Positions 54,280 through 63,344 of a stretch of 64,000 nucleotides of DNA are shown here, piece by piece. The position numbers and the translations under genes were made by a program. Each line of letters opens with the position of its first letter. Within the stretch, counting starts at the first letter, position 1. This stretch comes from Peribacillus kribbensis DSM 17871 (GTDB lineage: Bacteria; Bacillota; Bacilli; Bacillales; DSM-1321). The stretch spans positions 169,629 to 233,628 of the forward strand of contig NZ_KE387244.1 of NCBI RefSeq assembly GCF_000430765.1, written 5' to 3'. The notes under the pieces were generated by a model, which saw nothing but the letters and a program-made list of their open reading frames with translations, was not told where the DNA came from and did not search any database.

Positions 54280-55380
54280 ATGATTCGAACGGAAGAGATG
54301 CTTTTAAATGTCGGGCCCCAGCATCCGAGCACACACGGAGTCTTCCGGCTGGTCGTGAAAATTGATGGAGAAATCATTAAAGAGGCGACGCCGGTAATTG
54401 GCTATCTTCATCGAGGGACGGAAAAGCTGGCGGAAGATCTGCAATATACCCAGATTATCCCTTATACCGACAGAATGGATTATTTATCAGCCATGACCAA
54501 CAACTATGTGATCTGCCATGCAGTTGAAACGATGATGGGACTGGAGATCCCTGAGCGGGCGGAATATCTCAGAGTGCTTGCGATGGAGCTCGGCAGGGTT
54601 GCCAGCCACCTTGTTTGGTGGGGGACGTACCTCTTGGATATCGGGGCAGTCAGCCCTTTTCTATATGCCTTCCGCGAGCGGGAGATGATTATCAATCTAT
54701 TGAATGAACTATCGGGTGCCCGGCTGACCTTCAATTATATGAGAGTCGGGGGAGTCAAATGGGATGCCCCGGAAGGCTGGATTGATAAAGTCCGGGAATT
54801 CGTCCCGTATATGAGACAACAGCTGGAGGGCTATCATAGGCTTGTCACCGGAAATGAAATATTCATGAAGCGGGTGAAGGGAATCGGGACTTATACGAAG
54901 GAGGAAGCGATCAATTATTCCCTGAGCGGTGCGAATCTCCGCTGCACAGGAGTGAACTGGGATCTGCGGAAGGATGAGCCATACTCCATTTATGACCGCT
55001 TCAGCTTTGATACAGTGGTACGCACCGGCGGCGATGCATGGGCGCGGTATGAATGCCGGATGCAGGAAATAGTTGAGTCCCTGAAAATCATTGAGCAGGC
55101 AGCAGCGCAGTTTCCGGCCGAAGGAAGCATTATGGCCAAGGTGCCAAAGATCATTAAGGCGCCTAAGGGGGAGGCTTACGTGCGAATTGAATCGCCGCGG
55201 GGCGAAATAGGCTGCTATATTGCCAGTGAAGGAAAAAAGGAGCCTTACCGGTTAAAATTCCGCAGGCCGTCCTTTTATAATCTGCAAATTCTTCCTAAAC
55301 TCCTGAAGGGTGAAAACATGGCTAATCTGATTACCATCTTGGGAGCTATTGATATTGTACTGGGGGAGGTGGATGGATAA
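54280..55380 (+). CDS. nuoD: Complex I subunit NuoD
   Basis: The 49-kDa-type subunit that forms the quinone cavity with NuoB. The 366-residue protein starts with NVGPQHPSTHGVFRL, the conserved quinone-site loop, and includes YLHRGTEK, RIDYL-like DRMDYLSAM, and the end GAIDIVLGEVDG. It descends from the large subunit of NiFe hydrogenases but has lost the nickel cysteines. ATG 54280 is 3 bases after the nuoC stop. It overlaps nuoH by one base. Confidence 0.96.
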   Translation: MIRTEEMLLNVGPQHPSTHGVFRLVVKIDGEIIKEATPVIGYLHRGTEKLAEDLQYTQIIPYTDRMDYLSAMTNNYVICHAVETMMGLEIPERAEYLRVLAMELGRVASHLVWWGTYLLDIGAVSPFLYAFREREMIINLLNELSGARLTFNYMRVGGVKWDAPEGWIDKVREFVPYMRQQLEGYHRLVTGNEIFMKRVKGIGTYTKEEAINYSLSGANLRCTGVNWDLRKDEPYSIYDRFSFDTVVRTGGDAWARYECRMQEIVESLKIIEQAAAQFPAEGSIMAKVPKIIKAPKGEAYVRIESPRGEIGCYIASEGKKEPYRLKFRRPSFYNLQILPKLLKGENMANLITILGAIDIVLGEVDG

Positions 55381-56378
55381 TGGTCCAGGAACTGCTAGCT
55401 TCACCGCCGGGACTGATGAATTTTGCGATATTCTTTTTGCTTGCGGCCATCCTGCTGATGGTGATTCTTGGATTCGTGACCTATGCCATCCTGGCTGAAC
55501 GGAAAGTGATGGGCTTTATGCAGCTCCGCCATGGACCGAATCAGGTAGGAGGCAGATGGGGCCTGCTTCAGACAGTCGCCGATGTATTGAAGCTTTTGAT
55601 CAAGGAGGATACCATTCCGAAGCTTGCTGATAGGCCCTTGTTCATCCTGGCGCCTGTCATTGCGTTTGCGCCGGCATTTTTGGTCCTTGCCGTGATCCCT
55701 TTTACAGATAAGCTTCAATTTGCGGATATCGGAGTAGGTCTGCTTTATTATATCGCCATTTCAGGGATTTCCACTGTAGGGGTTGTAACGGGGGGATGGG
55801 CCTCCAATAATAAATATGCCCTCCTTGGGGGGATGCGTGCTGCGGCACAGATGATCTCCTATGAAATCCCGCTTGTCATGTCCCTCCTTGGGGTCATCCT
55901 GCTGTCAGGAAGCCTGAATTTGAATGACATTGTGTCAGCCCAGAGTCACGGCTGGTTTATCATCAAGCAGCCGATCGCTTTTATCATCTTTATCATCGCC
56001 TCCATTGCAGAGCTTAACCGGACCCCATTCGATCTGCCGGAAGCGGAATCAGAACTCGTTGCCGGTTTTCATGTGGAATACTCAGGATTCCGCTGGGCTT
56101 TCTTTATGCTTTCGGAATATGTGTATCTGTTTGCCATGGCGGCCTTGACTACTGTCCTATTCCTTGGAGGGTGGGGGGCACTGCCTTTTTTAGGATTCAT
56201 TCCTGGCGCAGTCTGGTTCAGCCTTAAGTTCAGCTTGATCGTCTTTATTTTGATCTGGGTGCGTGTGACTCTTCCAAGGCTCCGTGCCGACCAGCTCATG
56301 GAATTCGGCTGGAAGGTGCTCCTGCCGGCAGCATTGGCCAATATTTTTTTGACAGCGATCTTAAAGGAGCTTTTCTGA
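55380..56378 (+). CDS. nuoH: Complex I subunit NuoH
   Basis: Membrane subunit connecting quinone reduction to proton pumping. The 332-residue protein has eight predicted helices. Conserved segments are AERKVMGFMQLRHGPNQVG in loop 1, ISYEIPLV, NRTPFDLPEAESELVAGFHVEYSG cut to its core LPEAESE (quinone-side acidic loop), and RADQLMEFGWK near the end. Start ATG uses the GGGGGAGG in the nuoD end. About 140 bases without a gene follow before nuoI, the only sizeable gap in the operon apart from nuoK-nuoL. Confidence 0.95.
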   Translation: MVQELLASPPGLMNFAIFFLLAAILLMVILGFVTYAILAERKVMGFMQLRHGPNQVGGRWGLLQTVADVLKLLIKEDTIPKLADRPLFILAPVIAFAPAFLVLAVIPFTDKLQFADIGVGLLYYIAISGISTVGVVTGGWASNNKYALLGGMRAAAQMISYEIPLVMSLLGVILLSGSLNLNDIVSAQSHGWFIIKQPIAFIIFIIASIAELNRTPFDLPEAESELVAGFHVEYSGFRWAFFMLSEYVYLFAMAALTTVLFLGGWGALPFLGFIPGAVWFSLKFSLIVFILIWVRVTLPRLRADQLMEFGWKVLLPAALANIFLTAILKELF

Positions 56379-56520
56379 ATCTGGACGGCACATCCATTCG
56401 TTTAAACTTCTTCTAAGCTATAACTCTCAAAAAAGCTGCCCTCAGCCATCAGTTCCTGCCGGGGCATACTTGCAAAATATTCTGGCTGGCCGCCTGCCGG
56501 CAAAAGAAGGGGTGACAGAG

Positions 56521-56940
56521 ATGATAGGGTTGGCAAAAGGCTTTTCGTATACCCTGAAAAATTTAACGCGGAAGAAAGTAACCTATGATTACCCCAATGA
56601 GCCTCTTCCGCTTCCAGACCGTTTCCGCGGCATTCAAAAATTTTATCCGGAAAAATGCATTGTCTGCAACCAATGCTCGAATATCTGCCCGACGGATTGC
56701 ATTCAGCTGACAGGGAAGAAGCATCCTGATCCCAGTAAAAAAGGGAAAATTATCGATACCTATGACATCAATTTTGAAATTTGTATTCTATGCGATTTGT
56801 GCACAGAAGTATGCCCGACAGAGGCGATTATCATGACCAATAATTTTGAGCTGGCTGAATACAGCCGGGATCAGCTGTTTAAGGATCTCGTGTGGCTGGA
56901 TGAGAATGATGAACATATACGGAGGGTGAATAAACCATGA
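56521..56940 (+). CDS. nuoI: Complex I subunit NuoI (2 x 4Fe-4S)
   Basis: Carries clusters N6a and N6b that lead electrons to NuoB. The 139-residue protein has two ferredoxin motifs: C46, C49, C52, C56 (CIVCNQCSNICP) and C88, C91, C94, C98 (CILCDLCTEVCP). The frame begins at 56470, but ATG 56521 follows AAGGGGTGA. It overlaps nuoJ by four bases (ATGA). In complexes with NuoEFG it receives electrons from that module; none is encoded here. Confidence 0.95.
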   Translation: MIGLAKGFSYTLKNLTRKKVTYDYPNEPLPLPDRFRGIQKFYPEKCIVCNQCSNICPTDCIQLTGKKHPDPSKKGKIIDTYDINFEICILCDLCTEVCPTEAIIMTNNFELAEYSRDQLFKDLVWLDENDEHIRRVNKP

Positions 56941-57461
56941 CCCTCTCAGGAGAAATGCTGGCATTTACCTTATTATCACTGGCGGCCATTATGGGAGGGA
57001 TTCTGCTGATCACCCTGGATAGGGTCGTGCATATGGTCATTGCCCTTGTCTTCACCTTTATCAGCATTGCCGGAATCTATGTGATGCTGTCCGCCGAGTT
57101 CGTAGCCGCAGTCCAGGTGCTGATCTACTCGGGAGCAATCACCATTATTATGCTTTTTGGGATCATGCTGACAAGGCATAATGATACGAATCAGCAGACA
57201 GCGGGAATCTTCCGCAAGCTGCTGCTTCTTTTAGGGATTGCAGGATTTGGGATTGCGGTATATGCGGGGATTTATCAGCTGGATATACCACCAGAGGAAA
57301 CGAGCCTTCATATTGACAATACCAGAAAAATAGGGACTGCTCTGTACTCCAGGCATATTATACCGTTTGAATTAACCTCGGTCCTGCTGCTCGCTGCTCT
57401 GGTCGGCGCCATTATCCTTGCCAAAAAAGACAGTGAAAAAGGGGAGGAGGAGGAAGGATGA
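56937..57461 (+). CDS. nuoJ: Complex I subunit NuoJ
   Basis: Membrane subunit of 174 residues with five predicted helices; helix 3 ([20 protein letters not shown]) is the conserved part that undergoes pi-bulge changes during turnover. The coding sequence overlaps nuoI and nuoK by four bases at each end, typical of tight coupling. Confidence 0.94.
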   Translation: MTLSGEMLAFTLLSLAAIMGGILLITLDRVVHMVIALVFTFISIAGIYVMLSAEFVAAVQVLIYSGAITIIMLFGIMLTRHNDTNQQTAGIFRKLLLLLGIAGFGIAVYAGIYQLDIPPEETSLHIDNTRKIGTALYSRHIIPFELTSVLLLAALVGAIILAKKDSEKGEEEEG

Positions 57462-57772
57462 CTTCCATACCGCTTTCGGCCTATCTCGTACTGGCTTTGG
57501 TGCTGTTCTGCATCGGCCTGTATGGGGCCCTGACCAAAAAAAATACCGTCATCGTCCTGATTTCCATTGAATTAATGCTTAATGCTGTGAATATAAATCT
57601 AGTGGCCTTCAGCAGGCTTGGACCTTCGCCGTCCATTACCGGCCAGATCTTTTCTCTGTTCACGATTGCGGTGGCTGCGGCAGAGGCTGCTGTCGGGCTG
57701 GCTGTCCTAATGAGTCTCTACAACCGTAAAAAGACCGTGAATATTGATGAGATGAATTCTTTAAAGCATTGA
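57458..57772 (+). CDS. nuoK: Complex I subunit NuoK
   Basis: A 104-residue, three-helix MrpC-like subunit. Conserved acidic residues of the proton path are visible in [17 protein letters not shown] (helix 2) and in [17 protein letters not shown] (helix 3). Start ATG overlaps the nuoJ stop; AGGAGGAAGG lies just before it. Confidence 0.95.
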   Translation: MTSIPLSAYLVLALVLFCIGLYGALTKKNTVIVLISIELMLNAVNINLVAFSRLGPSPSITGQIFSLFTIAVAAAEAAVGLAVLMSLYNRKKTVNIDEMNSLKH

Positions 57773-57848
57773 TCAAGATAAGCCGGGAAGATTGAAACAG
57801 GAAAGCAGGAGACTGCTTTAATTGCTTGATAAAGGGGACGAAGATGCC

Positions 57849-59717
57849 ATGATGGAGATTGCATGGATAATACCGCTTTTTCCGCTCCTGTCCTTTTTAC
57901 TGCTGCTTGCGGCAGGGAGAGTACTGAAGGAAAAGAGTGCGTACATAGGAATCCTCCTCACATTATGTTCTTTTCTGTTTTCGGTGCTGGTGCTGTGGGG
58001 CCGGATACGCGGAGACACTTATAAAGCCGAAGCAGACTGGCTGAATATTGGGGAGGCACACATAAAAGCGGGCTTTGAAGTGAATCAATTGAACGCCCTG
58101 ATGCTCGTAATTGTGTCATTGGTAAGTTTTCTTGTCCATTTATATTCAAAAGGATACATGCAGCGCGAGGATCGATTGCCTGTCTTTTATGCATATCTAG
58201 GGTTATTTACCTTTGCCATGCTGGGGCTTGTGATATCCCCCAATCTCCTTCAGCTGTATATATTCTGGGAGCTGGTGGGGCTTGGATCCTTCCTTTTAAT
58301 CGGTTTTTATTTCTACAAGGAAGAGGCAAAAGCAGCGGCAAAAAAGGCCTTTATTATGACCCGGATTGGGGATGTGGGACTTTTTATCGGAATGATCCTC
58401 TTATTTTGGAAAACTGGAAGCTTTGATTTCCAGGTTATATTCCAGGAAGTGGAGGGAGGGGGAATCACCCAGAGCATGATCACCCTGACTGCGATTTTAA
58501 TTTTTATCGGGGCGATGGGAAAATCAGGCCAATTCCCGCTGCATACCTGGCTTCCGGATGCAATGGAAGGCCCGACCCCTGTATCCGCGCTCATTCATGC
58601 GGCTACAATGGTTGCTGCCGGTGTATACCTGGTTGCTGCGATGTATCCCTTATTTCTGGCCAGTACATCGGCAATGCTCATTGTGGCGTCTATCGGAGGC
58701 CTTACCGCCATATTTGCAGCAAGCATCGGACTGGTGCAAAGGGACATCAAGCGGATTCTCGCCTACTCCACCGTCAGCCAGCTCGGATATATGATGCTGG
58801 CCCTTGGAACCGGAGGCTATACAGCAGGAGTATTCCATCTTATGACTCACGCCTTCTTTAAGGCTCTGTTATTTTTAGCGGCAGGAAGCGTGATTCATGC
58901 GGTCCACACACAGGATGTCGAAGAAATGGGCGGCTTGTGGAAGAAGCTGAGGATAACCGGACCGGTTTTCTTGATTGGAACACTGGCTATCTCGGGAGTT
59001 CCATTATTTTCTGGATTTTTCAGCAAGGATGAGATTCTTTCCTCAGCCTGGGAAAACGGAAATTATGTTTTATTCGGCCTTGCGGTCATCGCAGCATTCT
59101 TTACAGCATTCTATATGTTCCGGCTCTTCTTCCTGGTCTTCTCGGGCAGGCTGAAAAAACAGGGAGTCCTTGTACATGAATCGCCACGGTCTATGACCTT
59201 CCCTATGATCATTCTTGCGGTTCTCGCGGTCATCAGCGGATACATAAACACCCCCTGGTTCGGAACCTTCCTCGGCAGCTGGCTGACCGAGGGAAATCCG
59301 TACTTAGAACCGGAGCACCGAAGCGGCCCTGTTTGGATCATGGGAGCTGCGACTCTTGTATCGCTTGCGGGCATTGCCCTGGCCTATCTGATCTACAGAA
59401 GGAATTCCATATCCAGGGAATGGCTGGGAGGCGAGGGGAGCTTCCTCCATACCGTTTTATACAACAAGTATTATGTAGATGAATTTTACCAGGGTACCAT
59501 CGTCTGGCTTACAGGATTTGTCAGCATCTTTTTGAGCTATATTGACCGATTTATTGTCGAAGGTCTTGTAAATGGAATCGCTGCTTCCATTCATAAGCTT
59601 GGCAGGCTGCTTTCCCGTTTTCAGACAGGACAGACCCAGCATTATGGGGCCATTGCCTTCCTGGGGCTTGCTGTACTAGTGATCATTTTTGCCTTAACAG
59701 GGGGGATGTTCGGATGA
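57849..59717 (+). CDS. nuoL: Complex I subunit NuoL (antiporter-like)
   Basis: The most distal proton-pumping subunit, related to Mrp antiporter subunits. The 622-residue protein has about 15-16 membrane helices and the lateral helix at the C-terminus. Conserved charged helices are visible: FWELVGLGSFLLIGFYF, with the pump Glu, and the LHTWLPDAMEGPTPVSALIHAATMVAAG signature cut to PDAMEGPTPVSAL. The frame begins at TTG 57822; ATG 57849 (or 57852) matches the family N-terminus, with AAAGGGGA 12 bases before. It overlaps nuoM by four bases. Confidence 0.94.
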   Translation: MMEIAWIIPLFPLLSFLLLLAAGRVLKEKSAYIGILLTLCSFLFSVLVLWGRIRGDTYKAEADWLNIGEAHIKAGFEVNQLNALMLVIVSLVSFLVHLYSKGYMQREDRLPVFYAYLGLFTFAMLGLVISPNLLQLYIFWELVGLGSFLLIGFYFYKEEAKAAAKKAFIMTRIGDVGLFIGMILLFWKTGSFDFQVIFQEVEGGGITQSMITLTAILIFIGAMGKSGQFPLHTWLPDAMEGPTPVSALIHAATMVAAGVYLVAAMYPLFLASTSAMLIVASIGGLTAIFAASIGLVQRDIKRILAYSTVSQLGYMMLALGTGGYTAGVFHLMTHAFFKALLFLAAGSVIHAVHTQDVEEMGGLWKKLRITGPVFLIGTLAISGVPLFSGFFSKDEILSSAWENGNYVLFGLAVIAAFFTAFYMFRLFFLVFSGRLKKQGVLVHESPRSMTFPMIILAVLAVISGYINTPWFGTFLGSWLTEGNPYLEPEHRSGPVWIMGAATLVSLAGIALAYLIYRRNSISREWLGGEGSFLHTVLYNKYYVDEFYQGTIVWLTGFVSIFLSYIDRFIVEGLVNGIAASIHKLGRLLSRFQTGQTQHYGAIAFLGLAVLVIIFALTGGMFG

Positions 59718-61237
59718 AAGAAGTACTGCTGACAATCTTGGTCTTTTCCCCTCTCCTTGGCATGGCGGCGCTGCTTCTGGTTCATGGGACACAAGAAAGA
59801 AGGATAAAGTGGGTGGGAATTCTGGGAACTCTTCCGGCCCTTTCCATTTCGCTTTACCTGTACGGCCATTACCTGGCCGGCCACAGCCTGAATGTGTTTT
59901 CTGAAAAGGCAGGCTGGATCCGATTCGGTGATTTTCAACAGATTGATCCTAAACTCTTTACGGTGGATTATGAGCTGTCAGTGGATGGATTTTCCCTGCT
60001 GATGGTCCTTTTGACTACTGTTCTTTCCACACTGGCTGCCGTGGCTTCTATTCATATCAAGAAGGAATGGAAAGGCTATTATCTCCTATTTTTGCTGCTG
60101 GAAATTGGCATGCTCGGAGTGTTTCTTGCCCAGAACCTGGTGCTGTTCTTCATCTTTTTTGAAATCACCCTTATACCGGCCTTTTTCTTAATTGGAAAAT
60201 GGGGATATGCCCAAAAGGAGAGGGCGGCGTTCAGCTTCCTTATTTATAACGGTTTTGGCTCGGCGGTGCTTCTGCTGGTTATCATCACTCTTCTTGCCCG
60301 GGCCGGAACGACCAATATTGAGGCCTTGAAATACCTGATCAATACAGAAGGAGTTCCCCTGGTCTCTCCGATTCCGTCATCCATGAAATATGGAATGCTG
60401 ATCGCCCTTCTGATTGCCTTTGGCGTCAAGCTGCCCATATTCCCGCTGCATACCTGGATGCTGAGAGTCCATGTGCAGGCGCCGCCCTCAATTGTTATGC
60501 TCCACGCTGGGGTGCTGCTTAAGATTGGGGCTTTTGGCATCATCCGGTTTGGACTGGGAATATTCCCGGATCAGTTTAAGGATCTATCTGTCCTGATCAT
60601 AGTCTTGGGAGTCATAAACCTGCTGTACGGTGCCTTCCTTGCGTTTATACAGCAGGATTTTAAAATGGTGCTCGCCTATTCCTCCATTTCGCATATGGGA
60701 ATTGTTTTAATGGGGCTGGGATCGCTGAATGAAGCCGGCCTGCAGGGAGCCATTTTCCAGGTTGTGTCCCACGGCCTGATTGCTGCCCTGTTGTTCTGTC
60801 TCGTGGGGATCTTCTATGAACGGGTAAAAACCACCTCGATCAAGGATCTGGGGGGACTATCCAGTGTTATGCCGATTACGGCGGGTTTTCTTCTTGCAAG
60901 CGCCATGGCATCCCTTGGACTTCCAGGCATGTCTGGATTTATCAGTGAATTCATGGCCTTCCTCGGTCTATTCAAAGCGGATCCTATACTTGCGGCTATC
61001 GGCACTCTGGGTATTATCCTGACAGCGGTTTATCTCCTGAGGGCCGCGATGGGAATGATCTTTGGAAAACCAAAGCTGCAGGTGAATTCAGAAGCAGTCC
61101 GGGATATGGAAACAGCGGAAATGGTCCCGGTTTTCATTTTGCTGGCGTTCATTATATTGATTGGGGTTTATCCGGCGGTTTTAAGTAATCCTTTAGCAGA
61201 TACCATTCAAAATATACTGTCAGGGTCAGGGGGGTAA
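59714..61237 (+). CDS. nuoM: Complex I subunit NuoM (antiporter-like)
   Basis: Second antiporter-like pump subunit, 507 residues, about 14 helices. FFIFFEITLIPAFFLIGKWG holds the conserved Glu of helix 5, and LPIFPLHTWMLRVHVQAPPS is the family signature of helices 7-8. The segment LAYSSISHMGIVL with a Lys-rich loop follows. Start overlaps the nuoL stop (ATGA) with GGGGGG just upstream. Confidence 0.95.
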   Translation: MKEVLLTILVFSPLLGMAALLLVHGTQERRIKWVGILGTLPALSISLYLYGHYLAGHSLNVFSEKAGWIRFGDFQQIDPKLFTVDYELSVDGFSLLMVLLTTVLSTLAAVASIHIKKEWKGYYLLFLLLEIGMLGVFLAQNLVLFFIFFEITLIPAFFLIGKWGYAQKERAAFSFLIYNGFGSAVLLLVIITLLARAGTTNIEALKYLINTEGVPLVSPIPSSMKYGMLIALLIAFGVKLPIFPLHTWMLRVHVQAPPSIVMLHAGVLLKIGAFGIIRFGLGIFPDQFKDLSVLIIVLGVINLLYGAFLAFIQQDFKMVLAYSSISHMGIVLMGLGSLNEAGLQGAIFQVVSHGLIAALLFCLVGIFYERVKTTSIKDLGGLSSVMPITAGFLLASAMASLGLPGMSGFISEFMAFLGLFKADPILAAIGTLGIILTAVYLLRAAMGMIFGKPKLQVNSEAVRDMETAEMVPVFILLAFIILIGVYPAVLSNPLADTIQNILSGSGG

Positions 61238-61242
61238 GAGGC

Positions 61243-62757
61243 ATGGATCTGGATACACTTCTATCATACAAGTGGGGAGCGATGGCACCGGAATTTATCA
61301 TTTTAGGAGCTTCTGTGCTTCTTTCCCTGCTCGACTTATTTCTGCCGAAGACGTATAAAAGAAACTCGCTTGCATGGTTTGCCCTTGCAGGTGTCATACT
61401 CGCCCTCATTTCTCTGGGCACCCTCATCTCGGGCGGAACGGTAAGTATATTGAACAATACCTTCCGGCTTGATTCATTCAGCATCGCCTTTAAGTTTATT
61501 TTACTGCTAGGCTCTGCCCTGGTGATCCTGATTGCTCACAGCTATCAGCCAAAAGAAGGATTCAGGGCATTCAGAGGGGAATTTTACTATCTGTTCTTAA
61601 CCGGGCTTCTGGGGGCCATGTTCATGGCGTCAAGCGGTGATCTAATCACTTTGTTTGTCGGACTAGAGCTTTTGTCCGTTTCCTCTTATATACTGGCGGG
61701 AATGAGAAAGACCTCCCAGGAATCGAATGAAGCTGCGATGAAATATGTAATCAATGGAGGAATCGCTACAGCTATAACCCTTTTCGGGATGAGTTATTTA
61801 TACGGCCTGTCCGGCACAACCAATATCAGCGAGATGGCTAAAATCATGAGCGGCCAGGCTGCTGAGCATCAGTATCTATACTTATATGGACTCGCATTTT
61901 TTATGGTGCTGATTGGACTTTCATTTAAAATTGCTGCTGCCCCGTTCCATATGTGGGCGCCCGACGTGTATCAGGGATCGCCCACGCCGGTTGCATCCTA
62001 TCTGAGCGTTATCTCCAAGACAGCTGGTTTCATCCTCCTGCTGCGCTTGATTTTAACCTTATTTTTGACTATCCCGGGGGATAAAGCAGATCTGTCCTTC
62101 CTGGAACAGAACAGCACCTATATTGGCTGCCTTGCGGGCATCACGATCATCGCCGGAAATGTGGCAGCCCTGAGACAGAGGAATATTAAAAGGATGTTCG
62201 CTTACTCAAGTATTGCTCAAGCGGGATATATCCTGGCGGGCATTACGGCGCTTGGCTACTTTACCTTCGATGCGGTCTGGTTTTATCTTTTGGCCTATGT
62301 ATTCATGAATCTCGGAGCCTTTGCTGTCATTCAGCTGATGACCGATCAATCCAATTCAGGGGATATTTCTGAATTTGCCGGCCTTTACCGGAGATCTCCT
62401 GTGGCAGCCCTGAGCTTTTCCATCTTCCTCCTCTCGCTTGCGGGAATTCCTGGCACTGCAGGGTTTATAGGGAAATTGACCATTTTTATGAATACCCTGA
62501 TGACGGAGCCCGGGCATTTCCTGCTCGCCTCCCTGATGATCGCCGGGACAGTGATCTCCTATTTTTATTATTTTGGCATCATGGTTCAGATGTTCTTCAG
62601 GCCGCAGGCGGCAGAGGGCAGGGTCGTCCTGCCGGCGGGGATCGGTGCTGTAGTTATGATCGCTCTTGCCGGAACACTGATTTTGGGGCTTGCGCCTAAT
62701 TCAGCCTTCACCTTCCTTCATCATAATTTTGGAAGCTTTAATGATTTTTTGAAATAA
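61243..62757 (+). CDS. nuoN: Complex I subunit NuoN (antiporter-like)
   Basis: Third antiporter-like subunit, 504 residues, about 14 helices. Seen are LFVGLELLSVSSYILAG (helix 5 Glu), AAPFHMWAPDVYQGSPTPV (signature loop) and KRMFAYSSIAQAGYILAG. Start ATG follows GGGGGGTAAGAGG. It is the last nuo gene; a weak hairpin follows and no nuoE, nuoF or nuoG is found downstream in the window. Confidence 0.95.
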   Translation: MDLDTLLSYKWGAMAPEFIILGASVLLSLLDLFLPKTYKRNSLAWFALAGVILALISLGTLISGGTVSILNNTFRLDSFSIAFKFILLLGSALVILIAHSYQPKEGFRAFRGEFYYLFLTGLLGAMFMASSGDLITLFVGLELLSVSSYILAGMRKTSQESNEAAMKYVINGGIATAITLFGMSYLYGLSGTTNISEMAKIMSGQAAEHQYLYLYGLAFFMVLIGLSFKIAAAPFHMWAPDVYQGSPTPVASYLSVISKTAGFILLLRLILTLFLTIPGDKADLSFLEQNSTYIGCLAGITIIAGNVAALRQRNIKRMFAYSSIAQAGYILAGITALGYFTFDAVWFYLLAYVFMNLGAFAVIQLMTDQSNSGDISEFAGLYRRSPVAALSFSIFLLSLAGIPGTAGFIGKLTIFMNTLMTEPGHFLLASLMIAGTVISYFYYFGIMVQMFFRPQAAEGRVVLPAGIGAVVMIALAGTLILGLAPNSAFTFLHHNFGSFNDFLK

Positions 62758-62805
62758 CAACCACCCAAAAAGAAGCTGATTCAAATCAGAAAGAAGCTGG
62801 TCCAA

Positions 62806-62836
62806 TGGAAGTCCTGTTACGAATCAGGATTTTTAT
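62806..62836 (+). terminator. Probable terminator of the nuo operon
   Basis: GTCCTG (62811-62816) pairs with CAGGAT (62825-62830) around 8 bases, followed by a T run. Weak but placed 50 bases after nuoN. Confidence 0.55.
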
Positions 62837-62976
62837 GGCCGGCTTTTTAATTGTGTCTAATATTTAACATTTTATGGAACTTTCTAAAAATAGTATTATC
62901 TTCATGAAGAACTTCTCAGCAGTCTATGTTAGAATGTAAAAATGGCAATACCACTAGATAGAAAGGAGTATGGGAT

Positions 62977-63207
62977 ATGATTACAAATATAGGCCAGCAG
63001 GCACTATTGGGAATCGTCATTCATTTGATATGCTTTGCCTTAACATGGTGGGCGCTGCAATCCTTGAATTTCGATAAGATGCTGAGAGCCGGCAGAGTCA
63101 TGCAGGCAAGGGTCCTATACATACTCTTAACGATTGCCATTGGTTCAGCAGTTGCAGGATTCCTGCTCAACTATTTATTCTGGTCCAATCAGCTTCCGTA
63201 TCTATAG
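62977..63207 (+). CDS. ywzB: YwzB, DUF1146 small membrane protein
   Basis: A 76-residue protein with two membrane helices (about residues 8-28 and 46-66) separated by a basic cytoplasmic loop containing LNFDKMLRAGRVMQARVLY, the DUF1146 signature. Function unknown. B. subtilis has it between the atp operon and ywmB; here the nuo operon is inserted before it. Start ATG follows AAAGGAG. Confidence 0.88.
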   Translation: MITNIGQQALLGIVIHLICFALTWWALQSLNFDKMLRAGRVMQARVLYILLTIAIGSAVAGFLLNYLFWSNQLPYL

Positions 63208-63265
63208 GCTATATAAAGTTTTGAAACATGTGAATATCCTCACAGAGTAACACATCCTGCAGCCC

Positions 63266-63299
63266 TGTCATAAATTGGCGATAAACGCCTGGTATGACA
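63266..63299 (+). promoter_or_regulatory. Hairpin in the ywmB leader
   Basis: TGTCATA (63266-63272) and TATGACA (63293-63299) form the outer stem, GGCG and CGCC the inner one. No T run follows, so it is either a poor terminator of ywzB or an operator or leader structure for ywmB. Confidence 0.45.
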
Positions 63300-63344
63300 A
63301 TCTCCTATAAGGCAAGAATGGTAGTAATAGGAGGGGGCATAACG

